Assembly (NCBI GenBank): GCA_031262105.1
Contig: JAISIH010000077.1
Location: 1 to 32,779 of the forward strand
Direction of reading: 5' to 3'
Length of the DNA stretch: 32,779 nt
Origin: Ruminococcus sp.
Lineage (GTDB): Bacteria > Bacillota > Clostridia > Oscillospirales > Ruminococcaceae
In this document: positions 1-7,222 of the stretch, piece by piece
How positions within the stretch are numbered: position 1 is the stretch's first letter
Layout: every line of letters begins with the position of its first letter
Notes under the pieces: generated by a model
Databases searched by the model: none
The model's input: the letters and a program-made list of their open reading frames with translations, nothing else
Told to the model about the DNA's origin: nothing
Position numbers and translations under genes: made by a program

Positions 1-544
1 CTGAAACGGCAAACTGGTTTATTTTATTTGTCCGAACATACGAGGAGAGACGGGTTGCCGATAGTCTCTCTTTTTTACTTGACCAAAATAAATATACAGT
101 ATTCATTCCGATGAAAGATAACGCTTACCATAAACAAGGAAAGACCTTTACTCGGAAAGTACCGTGGATTAACGGGTATGTGTTCATTGTGACAACGGTT
201 GACGAAGATGAATTTTTGGCTGAGATTGAACAGCATACTAGGTTTGACGATGGGGTATATAAGCTTCTCCGCAACGGCGGCAAGAATGACAGTGCAAAGC
301 TTAGCGACCACGATAGAGCTATAATGAGAGCTATTCTTGATGAAAACTTCAATATCCCCGCTCTCGAAACAGTTCAGGTTGGTGACAGACTTATAATTGC
401 AGACAGCAGTCCTCTCGCAGGAGTCGGTGGGGAAATTATAAAGGTAAACAAAAAAAACAGACTGCAACGGTGTCGGTGAATATTCTTGGAAAGACAATCG
501 AATATGAGGTTATGCTTACGAAGCCTCATAAGGATAACAAGTAA
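1..544 (+). CDS. NusG/LoaP-family transcription antiterminator, 5'-partial and frameshifted
   Basis: The frame is open from the first bases of the window (ETANWFILFVRTYEERRVAD), so the start lies outside. The N-terminal part looks like a NusG NGN domain: WFILFVRTYEE, then a VFIPM...WINGYVFI segment. The C-terminal part looks like a KOW domain (VGDRLIIADSSPLAGVGGEIIKVNKK). The uninterrupted frame stops at 477-479, but adding one A to the run of eight A at 450-457 restores a natural KOW ending, QTATVSVNILGKTIEYEV, to a TAA at 542-544. NusG paralogues of the LoaP kind bind elongating RNA polymerase and allow readthrough of long exopolysaccharide or natural-product operons; no such operon follows here, only the AT-rich islet. 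The family call is from motif memory; the LoaP subtype is inference. The frameshift could be a sequencing error, real decay, or slippage. Confidence 0.72.
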
Positions 545-639
545 CGCAGAACGATGAGCGAGGAAACTAAGGCGGTATAATAAACTAATTTTTGAAAGGA
601 TATGTATGATTTAACTGCGTGTAAGACAATAATATTAAA

Positions 640-1174
640 ATGTTATCATTTAAGCCTGATGAAGGCGGTATGTTAATTATTGATTTCAGACAAGAAATAA
701 TAGCAGATGATTATCATATACTTACTTTTATAGATAACAAAATTAATTCGCTCACAAGCACACAAGGAATAGATTTAGATAATTACGAAGTAGACTTTAA
801 AATAAACAAAGATGAAAATGGAAATGCAAATAAAAATGATTTTGTAGTTTGTAAAATATTGAAATATGCAAAATTTCTATATACTGAGAAAACAGCAAGA
901 TATGTGTTAATATTTGACAATATTGATGTATGCCCTAAAGAATTCCAACGCGCTGTTTTTTCTATATACAAACAAATTATAGAAAAAAATCGGTGTATAT
1001 TATAAAAACTTTGAAAACAAAGAAGCTAAACTGCATAACAGCTTTTTTCTATTAACCACTCTTAGAAATGATACTTATGGATATTATGATAAAACTGACT
1101 ATTTCAAAAGTGAAGGTGTTCAAAAAGCTGACTTTCCTACACCAAATGTGTATTTGATTAGTAAGCAAAAATAA
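640..1174 (+). pseudogene. N-terminal part of a decayed ATPase-like protein (two poly-A frameshifts)
   Basis: The first frame (640-1005) begins MLSFKPDEGGMLIIDFRQ and carries RYVLIFDNIDVCPKEFQ, a hydrophobic run ending in acidic residues like a Walker B strand. It breaks at seven A (983-989). One base fewer continues as KIGVYYKNFENKEAK, then FFLLTTLRNDTYGYY, which resembles a sensor-1 strand (TTLRN). It breaks again at five A (1167-1171), where removing one A joins it to the next ORF. No Walker A (GxxxxGKT) is visible, so the 5' end seems lost. Just upstream, GAAAGGAT at 594-601 precedes an ATG at 606 that reaches a stop after one more codon, possibly the original start. Base composition is much more AT-rich than the flanks. 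AAA+/STAND-type ATPase is an inference from motif order only. Confidence 0.5.
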
Positions 1175-1289
1175 TTCATATGAAAAGACATTTTATATAT
1201 ACATACGTATTTTAGAACTATTATATATTGATGTTTTAGTTGACAACAGAGATGAAGAAAATTACGCTATTGATAAAATTTTTGAAAAA

Positions 1290-2285
1290 TTGTCCCCGTT
1301 TTTTCCCGAAGCGATTATTGAACGTGCATTACAGAATATGATATATTCAGGTTTCTTAATAGAAACCGAAATAGGTAGTAGAAATTTCCTCGGAGCTTCC
1401 GTAAAACAACCGGAAAAGATAAAGCTTGTTAATGATAAAGGTGTATATGGAAAAATAATGAATAACAATATTACCGCCGCACATATCTATTATGAAGGTC
1501 TTATACGCGAATTTGAATACATTTATAATATGTCTTGGTATTATGTTAATCACTATAAATCGGTATTATTAGATGAAAGCAAAAATAAACAAAAACTTAA
1601 TTATATTCAAAAAGCAAGAGATGAGTATTTTAACGGAAGAAGCAACTTTATAAATGCCGATAAAGAAGAAAGCACTATATTATTCTTAATAGCAATGTTT
1701 TATATCACCAAATGCAGCACTGAAATCCAAATTGAAGAGGGGACAAGAGAATTGTTTGAAAAGACTTTTGTTATAAATATACACACGCATGAGAATCATT
1801 ATCAAGCATATTACCCTTTAGATAAAATGATGGGTTCAGTAGAGAATAAATTCTTTGATCACTTATTCTTGTTTTTTAAAGAAAATCTGAAAGAAAACAG
1901 TAATGACAAAAAAACACAGATTTACTATTCCGCTATTAAAACCACCAAAGACAAAGCATCAGCATTAGACAGAAACGCTCCGGACTATGCTAAAAAGCTT
2001 TTGAAGTTATATGACCATGCTCCAGAGCAACGTTGGAAAAGCGACAATTGGATGTCAGAATATAAAAAAACATACGGCGAAAAACCTGCTCCCGAATACA
2101 TGGGTGAATTTTATTATGATTTGTGCAGTGATTTTACTTTACTGTATTCGAAAGATAAAGATCCGCTATATAAAGCCGGAACTGAGTCGGCTTTATATAA
2201 TTTGAGAGTCTTAACACGCGGTAGTTTTGTAATGCCTATAAAAATAAGGGAAATTGAGGAATTGTTAAACATTGAATATGCTTAA
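1290..2285 (+). CDS. C-terminal part of the ATPase-like protein, function unknown
   Basis: The frame is open from 1158, and TTG 1290 is only the first permissive start, so this is best read as the continuation of the frameshifted ATPase-like gene upstream. The first residues (IDKIFEKLSPFFPEAIIERALQNMIYSGFLIE, given here only as a region, 1266-1364) look like a winged-helix segment, as often follows an AAA+ or STAND ATPase core. The rest is charged, helical and Tyr-rich, with no domain I recognise and no signal peptide or membrane segment. The stop overlaps the next gene's ATG at 2278, suggesting one translationally coupled transcript. Very AT-rich codon use marks it as foreign to the neighbouring genes. 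A multi-subunit defence or mobile-element ATPase is possible but unproven. Confidence 0.5.
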   Translation: MSPFFPEAIIERALQNMIYSGFLIETEIGSRNFLGASVKQPEKIKLVNDKGVYGKIMNNNITAAHIYYEGLIREFEYIYNMSWYYVNHYKSVLLDESKNKQKLNYIQKARDEYFNGRSNFINADKEESTILFLIAMFYITKCSTEIQIEEGTRELFEKTFVINIHTHENHYQAYYPLDKMMGSVENKFFDHLFLFFKENLKENSNDKKTQIYYSAIKTTKDKASALDRNAPDYAKKLLKLYDHAPEQRWKSDNWMSEYKKTYGEKPAPEYMGEFYYDLCSDFTLLYSKDKDPLYKAGTESALYNLRVLTRGSFVMPIKIREIEELLNIEYA

Positions 2286-2658
2286 CAAGAGAGAAATGGT
2301 ATTTTTCATGAACATAACAGAAAAAGTTTTCACTAATATTTACACCACTGCACTTGATACAGTTGCTGCTGCAAAAAGAGCGGAAAAATCCGGGGACGCA
2401 ATTGACCAAATTGAAATAAACATAATGAAATACATACTTGCCGGCGAACGTACAATACTTACACTGCCTCAAGCTTGCGACAATGATACATTAATCAACA
2501 TTGCCGTAAGACCAAATGCTTCCGGATTTTTATTATTAGCTAAACTGGGTTTATTCAAAGTCACAACATACGGATCATACAATTCAATTTCTGAATATGC
2601 TGTTGACAAAATGCGTAATCCAAATTTCACCTTTTCAAACAGTTTATCAAAAAACTAA
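2278..2658 (+). CDS. Unrecognised small protein of the AT-rich islet
   Basis: Encodes about 126 residues from ATG 2278, which overlaps the preceding stop (2283-2285). ATG 2308 (MNITEKVFTNIYTTALDT) is an alternative start, about 13 bases after a purine run AAGAGAGAAA. The protein is soluble-looking, helical, with a central TLPQACDNDTLINIAVRPNA segment. No known family is recognised. It stops at TAA 2656-2658, right after a run of six A (2649-2654). The next ORF starts 12 bases later in the same reading frame, so the two may once have been one gene split by a stop or by paired frameshifts. Codon use is as AT-rich as the ATPase remnant, and the position implies a shared operon. Confidence 0.5.
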   Translation: MLNKREMVFFMNITEKVFTNIYTTALDTVAAAKRAEKSGDAIDQIEINIMKYILAGERTILTLPQACDNDTLINIAVRPNASGFLLLAKLGLFKVTTYGSYNSISEYAVDKMRNPNFTFSNSLSKN

Positions 2659-2670
2659 GATCTACCGATA

Positions 2671-3285
2671 ATGAAACAACACAAAATTATGTACTGTCCT
2701 AACCTCCGGCATAGTCATACATTTACCGGTGAGCTTGAAAGTCTGATTAAAAATATGGATAATAATAATCCTAAAAAGCATGAGTTTACGAAATTTTATG
2801 ACCCAACACAAAATAATCGGAGTTTTTATCTTGACGCAGATGGCTCATGGAAAAATAGCCGGTTGCAAGAGCATAGTGAAGCGGTAGTGGATTCGTATTT
2901 AGATATTGTAATTTTTGCATACAATTGCCTACTTGGTCATGTTGAAGCAGAACATCATGAATGGATAGAAAGTACGGAAAGCACTGACTTGGTCGATATT
3001 TTACAGCAACGGACAAAAAATAACCCGAACCTTGGCGCAAATTATATTCAGAAATACGACACACTACTTGAGAACTCGAATATTAATACAGAAATACTGA
3101 ACTGGAGTAATACTTATCGTTTTATTAATGATGAGATCATACCTCGCATAGAAAAACGCGAAATCAACAGTCAGGAAGACATATTTGACGCGGTTTATAC
3201 TAATCATTTTATGAATTTTAACAATATCGGTTCAAAAACTATTGTATCATACGTTGTGCTAAAACATCATCTGATAAAATCATAA
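2671..3285 (+). CDS. Unrecognised 204-residue protein of the AT-rich islet
   Basis: Begins MKQHKIMYCPNLRHSHTF and ends VVLKHHLIKS. It is hydrophilic with no membrane segment. Visible features are a repeated His/Glu stretch (GHVEAEHHEWIES) near residue 90 that could bind metal, and a Tyr/Asn-rich C-terminal half. No family is recognised. It is in the same frame as, and 12 bases after, the previous ORF, with no Shine-Dalgarno sequence directly before the ATG, which suits either translational coupling or a broken longer gene. It closes the AT-rich islet: base composition returns to that of the flanks within about 10 bases of its stop codon. Confidence 0.5.
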   Translation: MKQHKIMYCPNLRHSHTFTGELESLIKNMDNNNPKKHEFTKFYDPTQNNRSFYLDADGSWKNSRLQEHSEAVVDSYLDIVIFAYNCLLGHVEAEHHEWIESTESTDLVDILQQRTKNNPNLGANYIQKYDTLLENSNINTEILNWSNTYRFINDEIIPRIEKREINSQEDIFDAVYTNHFMNFNNIGSKTIVSYVVLKHHLIKS

Positions 3286-3287
3286 CC

Positions 3288-3353
3288 GCGCAAACCGTCA
3301 AAACAGCAGGCGAGTCAACAGATTTCGTTGATTCGGGTATGAGCGGGGATTAA
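3288..3353 (+). pseudogene. Possible 3' tail of a truncated ancestral gene
   Basis: Directly after the islet, a 21-codon open stretch (AQTVKTAGESTDFVDSGMSGD, region 3288-3350) ends in TAA at 3351-3353, three bases before the Nudix ATG. Its base composition matches the flanks rather than the islet, and the tight stop/start spacing is typical of a true operon junction. It may be the surviving C-terminus of the gene that preceded the Nudix gene before the islet arrived or the locus decayed. The frame also reads back into the islet without a stop for several codons, so a frameshifted continuation of the 2671 ORF is an alternative. No family was assigned. Confidence 0.3.
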
Positions 3354-3356
3354 GAT

Positions 3357-4079
3357 ATGCGAAACGTCGAATTATACTTTGAATACATAAACAAATACCC
3401 GGATAAGTTTACAAATGCAGACAGATCAGGTACAGAGTTAGTTTGTGACAAAGCCGGTATCATGGAAATCGAAGAGATCATGAAGCGGCGTATGCGTGAA
3501 AACGGCAAGCCGGAGGAGTGGGCAGAGATTGGTGTTGTCTACCAAGATTGTTATATCACTATCTTGAGAGATGCAGTTTTATTTAAGCCTCATAATACGC
3601 CCGGTACATATATTCGTCAATTTAACGCCGGTTCTGTCTGCGGTGTAGTTATATTGCCAATTTGCGGCGATGAGGTTTGCCTTTTGCGAATTTTCAGACA
3701 TTCCCTTCGCAGATATGTTTATGAGTTGCCACGTGGTTTCGGCAATCTCGGTGAAACGGAAGAACAGAACGCTTTGCGTGAGTTTAACGAAGAGGTCGGC
3801 GGAACGGTACGCAGTATTCATTGCTTGGGATATGTTTACGAAAATACCGGAATATCTGACTCAAAGACAGCGTTGTTTCTTGCTGAAATTGAAAGAGAGA
3901 CTAAGCCTTCAGAACCCGATGAATCCATTGATAAGGTGTTTTTTATGCATATTCCCGAATTTTTACAGATGATTTCTGACGGTCGAGTTGAAGACGGGTT
4001 TACCCTTGCGGCTGTATCACGGGCGTTAGTGACCGGCGTTATAAAGCTTAAATTACTATTGACAAACCACATTAAATAA
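3357..4079 (+). CDS. Nudix hydrolase (ADP-ribose pyrophosphatase-like)
   Basis: 240 residues. The Nudix box is complete at residues 127-148 (G127, E133, R141-E142, E145-E146, G148), fitting GX5EX7REUXEEXG, the Mg-binding helix that cleaves nucleoside diphosphates linked to another moiety. Upstream strands GVVILPICGDEVCLLRIFRHSLRR and YVYELPRGF are like ADP-ribose pyrophosphatases, so ADP-ribose or a sugar nucleotide is the likely substrate. An extra N-terminal domain of about 80 residues (MRNVELYFEYINKYPDKF...) is unusual for the plain ADPRase length and may give specificity. A GCGGGGATT purine run precedes the ATG. The gene's 3' end contains a consensus promoter, and a hairpin terminator follows. 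The family is certain; the substrate is inferred. Confidence 0.9.
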   Translation: MRNVELYFEYINKYPDKFTNADRSGTELVCDKAGIMEIEEIMKRRMRENGKPEEWAEIGVVYQDCYITILRDAVLFKPHNTPGTYIRQFNAGSVCGVVILPICGDEVCLLRIFRHSLRRYVYELPRGFGNLGETEEQNALREFNEEVGGTVRSIHCLGYVYENTGISDSKTALFLAEIERETKPSEPDESIDKVFFMHIPEFLQMISDGRVEDGFTLAAVSRALVTGVIKLKLLLTNHIK

Positions 4080-4087
4080 GATATAAT
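4059..4087 (+). promoter_or_regulatory. Consensus sigma-A promoter at the 3' end of the Nudix gene
   Basis: TTGACA at 4059-4064, a spacer of exactly 17 bases, and TATAAT at 4082-4087: a perfect match to the vegetative consensus. It overlaps the last Nudix codons. Predicted initiation near 4094 falls inside the left arm of the following hairpin. It could drive the transporter pair at 4348 with a leader of about 250 bases, or a short RNA. Confidence 0.6.
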
Positions 4088-4130
4088 AGGTTCATAAGGT
4101 TAAGATGACTTAACTTTATGAACCTATTTT
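4085..4130 (+). terminator. Hairpin terminator after the Nudix gene
   Basis: The left arm AATAGGTTCATAAGGTTAAG (4085-4104) pairs with 4109-4128 almost perfectly around a four-base loop, followed by a T-rich tract (TTTTCGTGTTTCTT). It lies six bases after the Nudix stop codon, where an intrinsic terminator is expected. Its left arm shares bases with the -10 box of the overlapping promoter. Confidence 0.7.
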
Positions 4131-4347
4131 CGTGTTTCTTCGATAGGAAATAGCTTTTTATTACAAATATACTGTTGTCCTTAAGGAACGCAAACTGAGG
4201 AAAGCTCCCCCCAGACCCCCCCGCAAAGACTTTTTATGTCATTACTTGTTACTAATTGGAATCTAATCACCTCAAGCTCGCTTTTCAACGAGTTTTTTGT
4301 TAATTGTTGTATGGGATAAAATCTTTTTTTCTCTGTATAATATTCTT
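4131..4347 (+). other. Intergenic leader region before the TauE/SafE pair
   Basis: No coding sequence was supported here. It contains a C-rich stretch (4207-4222: runs of six and seven C separated by AGA) and a small CTCG/CGAG hairpin followed by six T (about 4277-4298), a possible weak terminator or attenuator. A TATAAT at 4336-4341 lies only 6 bases before the ATG at 4348, with no good -35 box at 16-18 bases, and no Shine-Dalgarno sequence is visible, so the first transporter gene might be translated from a leaderless transcript. Confidence 0.4.
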
Positions 4348-4713
4348 ATGGAAAAGAAGAAAAAGGGTAAGCTTTACTATGCCTTGTGCGGGGCAGTTAT
4401 CGGCGCAGTCAACGGGCTTTTCGGCTCGGGCGGCGGCGTGGCGGCTGTTCCTGCGCTGGGGCACGCCGGGCTTACCGTAAAGGAGTCTCATGCTTCAAGC
4501 CTTGCGGTAACTTTGCCGCTTTCGGCTGTTTCTATGGTTGTCTATTCGCTCGGGCAGGATTTCAACTGGTCGGACGCATTGCCGCTTATCCCGTTCGGGC
4601 TTGCAGGGGCCCTCATCGGCGGACTTGTACTTAAGAAAATATCAAACGTTTGGCTAAAGAGGATTTTCGGCGGCTTGCTTATCCTTGCCGGCGGGCGTAT
4701 GCTGTTGACATGA
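4348..4713 (+). CDS. Half-size TauE/SafE-family membrane protein (N-terminal-type half)
   Basis: 121 residues from ATG 4348; an upstream TTG (4297) would add an unlikely N-terminus. It has a short Lys-rich cytosolic start, then four hydrophobic segments. The first helix carries the glycine-rich family signature FGSGGGVAAVPAL (about residues 25-37). TauE/SafE (TSUP) proteins, normally about 250 residues with two such repeats, export sulfite or organosulfonates or move other organic anions. This gene holds only the first repeat and the next gene the second, with a 50-base gap, so the two products probably form a heterodimer. No Shine-Dalgarno sequence is seen before this ATG. The substrate cannot be read from sequence. 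Confidence 0.85.
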   Translation: MEKKKKGKLYYALCGAVIGAVNGLFGSGGGVAAVPALGHAGLTVKESHASSLAVTLPLSAVSMVVYSLGQDFNWSDALPLIPFGLAGALIGGLVLKKISNVWLKRIFGGLLILAGGRMLLT

Positions 4714-4763
4714 CGGGGGAGAGCAGTCAGCAAGCGAAATTGTACGGAATGTAGAGGGAATTT

Positions 4764-5189
4764 ATGTTGTGGAGTTATGTTGCGGCGTTTTTAACCGGCA
4801 TACTTGCCTCACTCGGCGTGGGCGGCGGTATGCTGTTGATAATTTACCTTACAGTGTTCGCGGGCTTTGACCAGCTTTCCGCGCAGGGCATTAACCTTCT
4901 CTATTTCCTCCCGATCGCCCTCCTTGCCGTTATCCTCCACACAAAAAATCACCTCATTAACTGGAAGCCGCTTGTCCCGGCAATCCTCGTCGGAATTGTC
5001 GGCGCAGTTATCGGCAGTATTATCGCGAAGTTTATCGACAAAGAAATCCTCCGTACCGTCTTCGCGGTTTTCGTTTTAATAATCGGCGTTAAGGAAATAT
5101 TATACAAAAAAGAGGACGAAAAAACCCCCGTAAAACACAACACGGCAATTCCCCCGAAAACCTATCGCGGAAAGTTCAAACATTCATAA
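4764..5189 (+). CDS. Half-size TauE/SafE-family membrane protein (C-terminal-type half)
   Basis: 141 residues with about four membrane segments. The repeat signature LGVGGGMLLIIYL is near residues 18-30. A hydrophilic tail (YKKEDEKTPVKHN...) is predicted to be cytosolic. The ATG at 4764 has a good ribosome site GAGGGA at 4753-4758. Together with the preceding gene it makes up the length of one ordinary TauE/SafE transporter, so the pair is a natural split. Neither half has internal stops or frameshift signs, arguing against a broken single gene. Confidence 0.88.
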   Translation: MLWSYVAAFLTGILASLGVGGGMLLIIYLTVFAGFDQLSAQGINLLYFLPIALLAVILHTKNHLINWKPLVPAILVGIVGAVIGSIIAKFIDKEILRTVFAVFVLIIGVKEILYKKEDEKTPVKHNTAIPPKTYRGKFKHS

Positions 5190-5197
5190 AATTCCTC

Positions 5198-5226
5198 TTG
5201 ACATTCGCATTATTTTCTGCTATTAT
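5198..5226 (+). promoter_or_regulatory. Sigma-A promoter for the metallopeptidase gene
   Basis: TTGACA at 5198-5203, a 17-base spacer, and TATTAT at 5221-5226. The ribosome site AGGGG (5231-5235) begins only four bases after the -10 box and the ATG is at 5244, so the transcript leader must be about 10 bases. This is unusually short and leaves the ribosome site at or near the RNA 5' end. Confidence 0.75.
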
Positions 5227-5243
5227 TAATAGGGGAAAAATAT

Positions 5244-5717
5244 ATGGAATACGGCGGGAAAATTTTGTATAAAGGCGAAAAATATCCGATTGAAAAAGCA
5301 GACGATAAAACTGCTTTTGCGGGCGGGATATTTTATGTCAAAGCCGATTCAGATTGTAAACCCGACATTCCCTCCTTAGTGAAACTTCTGCGGAAATTCG
5401 CCGCAAGAGACCTTACCCGAAAGACAATCGAAACCGCGCGGATTATGGGCGTTGTCCCCGTCTCGATAAAGATTACGGGGGCGAAAACACGCTGGGGGAG
5501 TTGTAGTGCAAACCGCGGCATAAACTATTCTTGGCGGCTTATCATGGCTGACGAGCGGTCGATTGATTACGTTATCGTGCATGAACTTGCACATATAACC
5601 CAGTTTAACCATTCTGCGGGGTTTTGGAATATAGTTAAAACGTACTGCCCCGATTATAAATCCCGACGAGCCTTTCTTAAAAAGATGCAAGCAGAGATTG
5701 ATAGTTATAATCTGTAA
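5244..5717 (+). CDS. YgjP/SprT-like zinc metallopeptidase-domain protein (DUF45)
   Basis: 157 residues. The zinc motif HELAH lies at 113-117 with a third histidine at 123 (FNHSAGFW), as in the YgjP-like M48-type family. The conserved TRWGSCSANRGINYSWRL block is at 82-99. This family is predicted to be a cytosolic metal-dependent peptidase; substrates are generally unknown. The protein is near the usual family length minus part of the N-terminus. It has its own promoter (5198-5226) and is followed after 24 bases by the arabinofuranosidase, so the two probably share a transcript, although no functional link is evident. The family is secure, the role unknown. Confidence 0.9.
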   Translation: MEYGGKILYKGEKYPIEKADDKTAFAGGIFYVKADSDCKPDIPSLVKLLRKFAARDLTRKTIETARIMGVVPVSIKITGAKTRWGSCSANRGINYSWRLIMADERSIDYVIVHELAHITQFNHSAGFWNIVKTYCPDYKSRRAFLKKMQAEIDSYNL

Positions 5718-5741
5718 AATAATACATATTAGGAGAAATTT

Positions 5742-7187
5742 ATGAAACTGATGCTGACTCCGACAAAAAACGGCAGTATTATCAACAAAAACATCTACGG
5801 TCATTTTTCCGAACATCTTGGTGCTTGTATCTATGACGGAATTTACGTCGGAAAGGATTCCCCGATTCCGAACACGAACGGTATCCGCAAGGACATTATC
5901 GAAGCCTTAAAATACATAAAAGTTCCTGTGCTGCGCTGGCCCGGGGGTTGCTTCGCGGACGAATACCACTGGAAAAACGGCGTCGGCGAGCGAACACGTA
6001 TGATTAACACCTGTTGGGGCGGTTTTGTCGAAGATAACTCTTTCGGCACGCATGAATTCATGGAGCTTTGCGAGCTTGTCGGCTGTGAGCCTTACATATG
6101 CGGGAACGTCGGGAGCGGCACCGTCCGCGAGATGAGCGAATGGGTTGAATACATGACCTTTGCGGGCGATTCCCCCATGGCGGCGGAGCGTCGCGCGAAC
6201 GGCAAAGACGAACCATGGAAGCTTAAATACTTCGGCGTCGGGAACGAAAACTGGGGCGGCGGCGGAAATATGCGCGTCGAATACTACGCCGATATTTACA
6301 GGCAGTACCAAACCTACCTTAAAAATTACAGCGGAAACACCCTCTATAAAATCGCCTGCGGACCTTCGGGCGGCGACTGGAACTGGACAGAAAAACTCAT
6401 GGAAAGCGCGGGGAAGATGCTTGACGGTATCGCGCTGCATTATTACACCCTGCCGACAGGGGATTGGGACGACCACGGCTCTTCGACCGATTTCGACGCC
6501 GAAGTCTATTACGAGACCCTCCGCCAGACGCTTAAAATGGAACATCTCATAGACGAACACAGCCGTATCATGGACAAATACGACCCCGACAAGCGCGTCG
6601 GGCTTGTCGTTGACGAATGGGGAACATGGTATAATCCCGAACCCGGAACGAACCCCGGTTTCCTCTACCAACAAAGCACAATGCGGGATGCAATCGTTGC
6701 GGCGGTTAACCTTAACATCTTCAACAACCACTGCGACAGGGTTTCAATGGCTAATATCGCGCAGATGGTTAACGTCTTGCAGGCGATAATCTTAACCGAG
6801 GGCGAAAAGCTTATCAAAACCCCGACTTTCCACGTCTTCGACCTCTTTAAGGCACATCAGGACGCTTACCTTGTCGATACATACATTCAGACCGAGGAAT
6901 CCTCGCGCGGAGTGCCTTGCCTCTCCGTTTCGGCGTCCCTCAAAGACGGCATTACGACAATTACAATCGTTAACCTTTCTGCCGACAAGTCTTATGAAAT
7001 TCGTTCGGAATCGCCGAGTATTTCGCGAATTGCCGGGAGAATTCTCACCGGCGCAATTGACGCGAAGAACACCTTCGACGACCCCGATAACGTTAAAATT
7101 TCAGAATTTAACGCCTTTTCAACCATCGGCGGAGTGTTAAAATTCACAATTCCCGCCTGTGCAGTAATGGAAATTCGTATAGCGTAG
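5742..7187 (+). CDS. abfA: Alpha-L-arabinofuranosidase, GH51
   Basis: 481 residues. The GH51 (clan GH-A) retaining mechanism uses an acid/base Glu in GNENWG (E169) and a nucleophile Glu in VVDEWGTWY (E292); both are present. The family start ([21 protein letters not shown]) and [13 protein letters not shown] block are intact, and the C-terminal beta domain ends [10 protein letters not shown]. It releases terminal arabinofuranose from arabinoxylan or arabinan oligosaccharides. There is no signal peptide, so it acts in the cytoplasm on imported oligosaccharides. The ribosome site AGGAGA at 5731-5736 fits the ATG. No sugar transporter or regulator lies beside it, so this is a stand-alone hydrolase gene. 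Confidence 0.95.
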   Translation: MKLMLTPTKNGSIINKNIYGHFSEHLGACIYDGIYVGKDSPIPNTNGIRKDIIEALKYIKVPVLRWPGGCFADEYHWKNGVGERTRMINTCWGGFVEDNSFGTHEFMELCELVGCEPYICGNVGSGTVREMSEWVEYMTFAGDSPMAAERRANGKDEPWKLKYFGVGNENWGGGGNMRVEYYADIYRQYQTYLKNYSGNTLYKIACGPSGGDWNWTEKLMESAGKMLDGIALHYYTLPTGDWDDHGSSTDFDAEVYYETLRQTLKMEHLIDEHSRIMDKYDPDKRVGLVVDEWGTWYNPEPGTNPGFLYQQSTMRDAIVAAVNLNIFNNHCDRVSMANIAQMVNVLQAIILTEGEKLIKTPTFHVFDLFKAHQDAYLVDTYIQTEESSRGVPCLSVSASLKDGITTITIVNLSADKSYEIRSESPSISRIAGRILTGAIDAKNTFDDPDNVKISEFNAFSTIGGVLKFTIPACAVMEIRIA

Positions 7188-7222
7188 GGTTATATAAAGA
7201 TGTATGCCCTTTGGTTTTTGGT

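Noticed and set aside
4207..4222. C-rich tract as a possible G-quadruplex on the - strand
   Set aside because: Only two G-runs are present; four are needed for an intramolecular quadruplex.
5907..6731. 274-codon - strand frame inside the GH51 gene
   Set aside because: It mirrors the codon bias of the arabinofuranosidase, whose catalytic motifs are intact.
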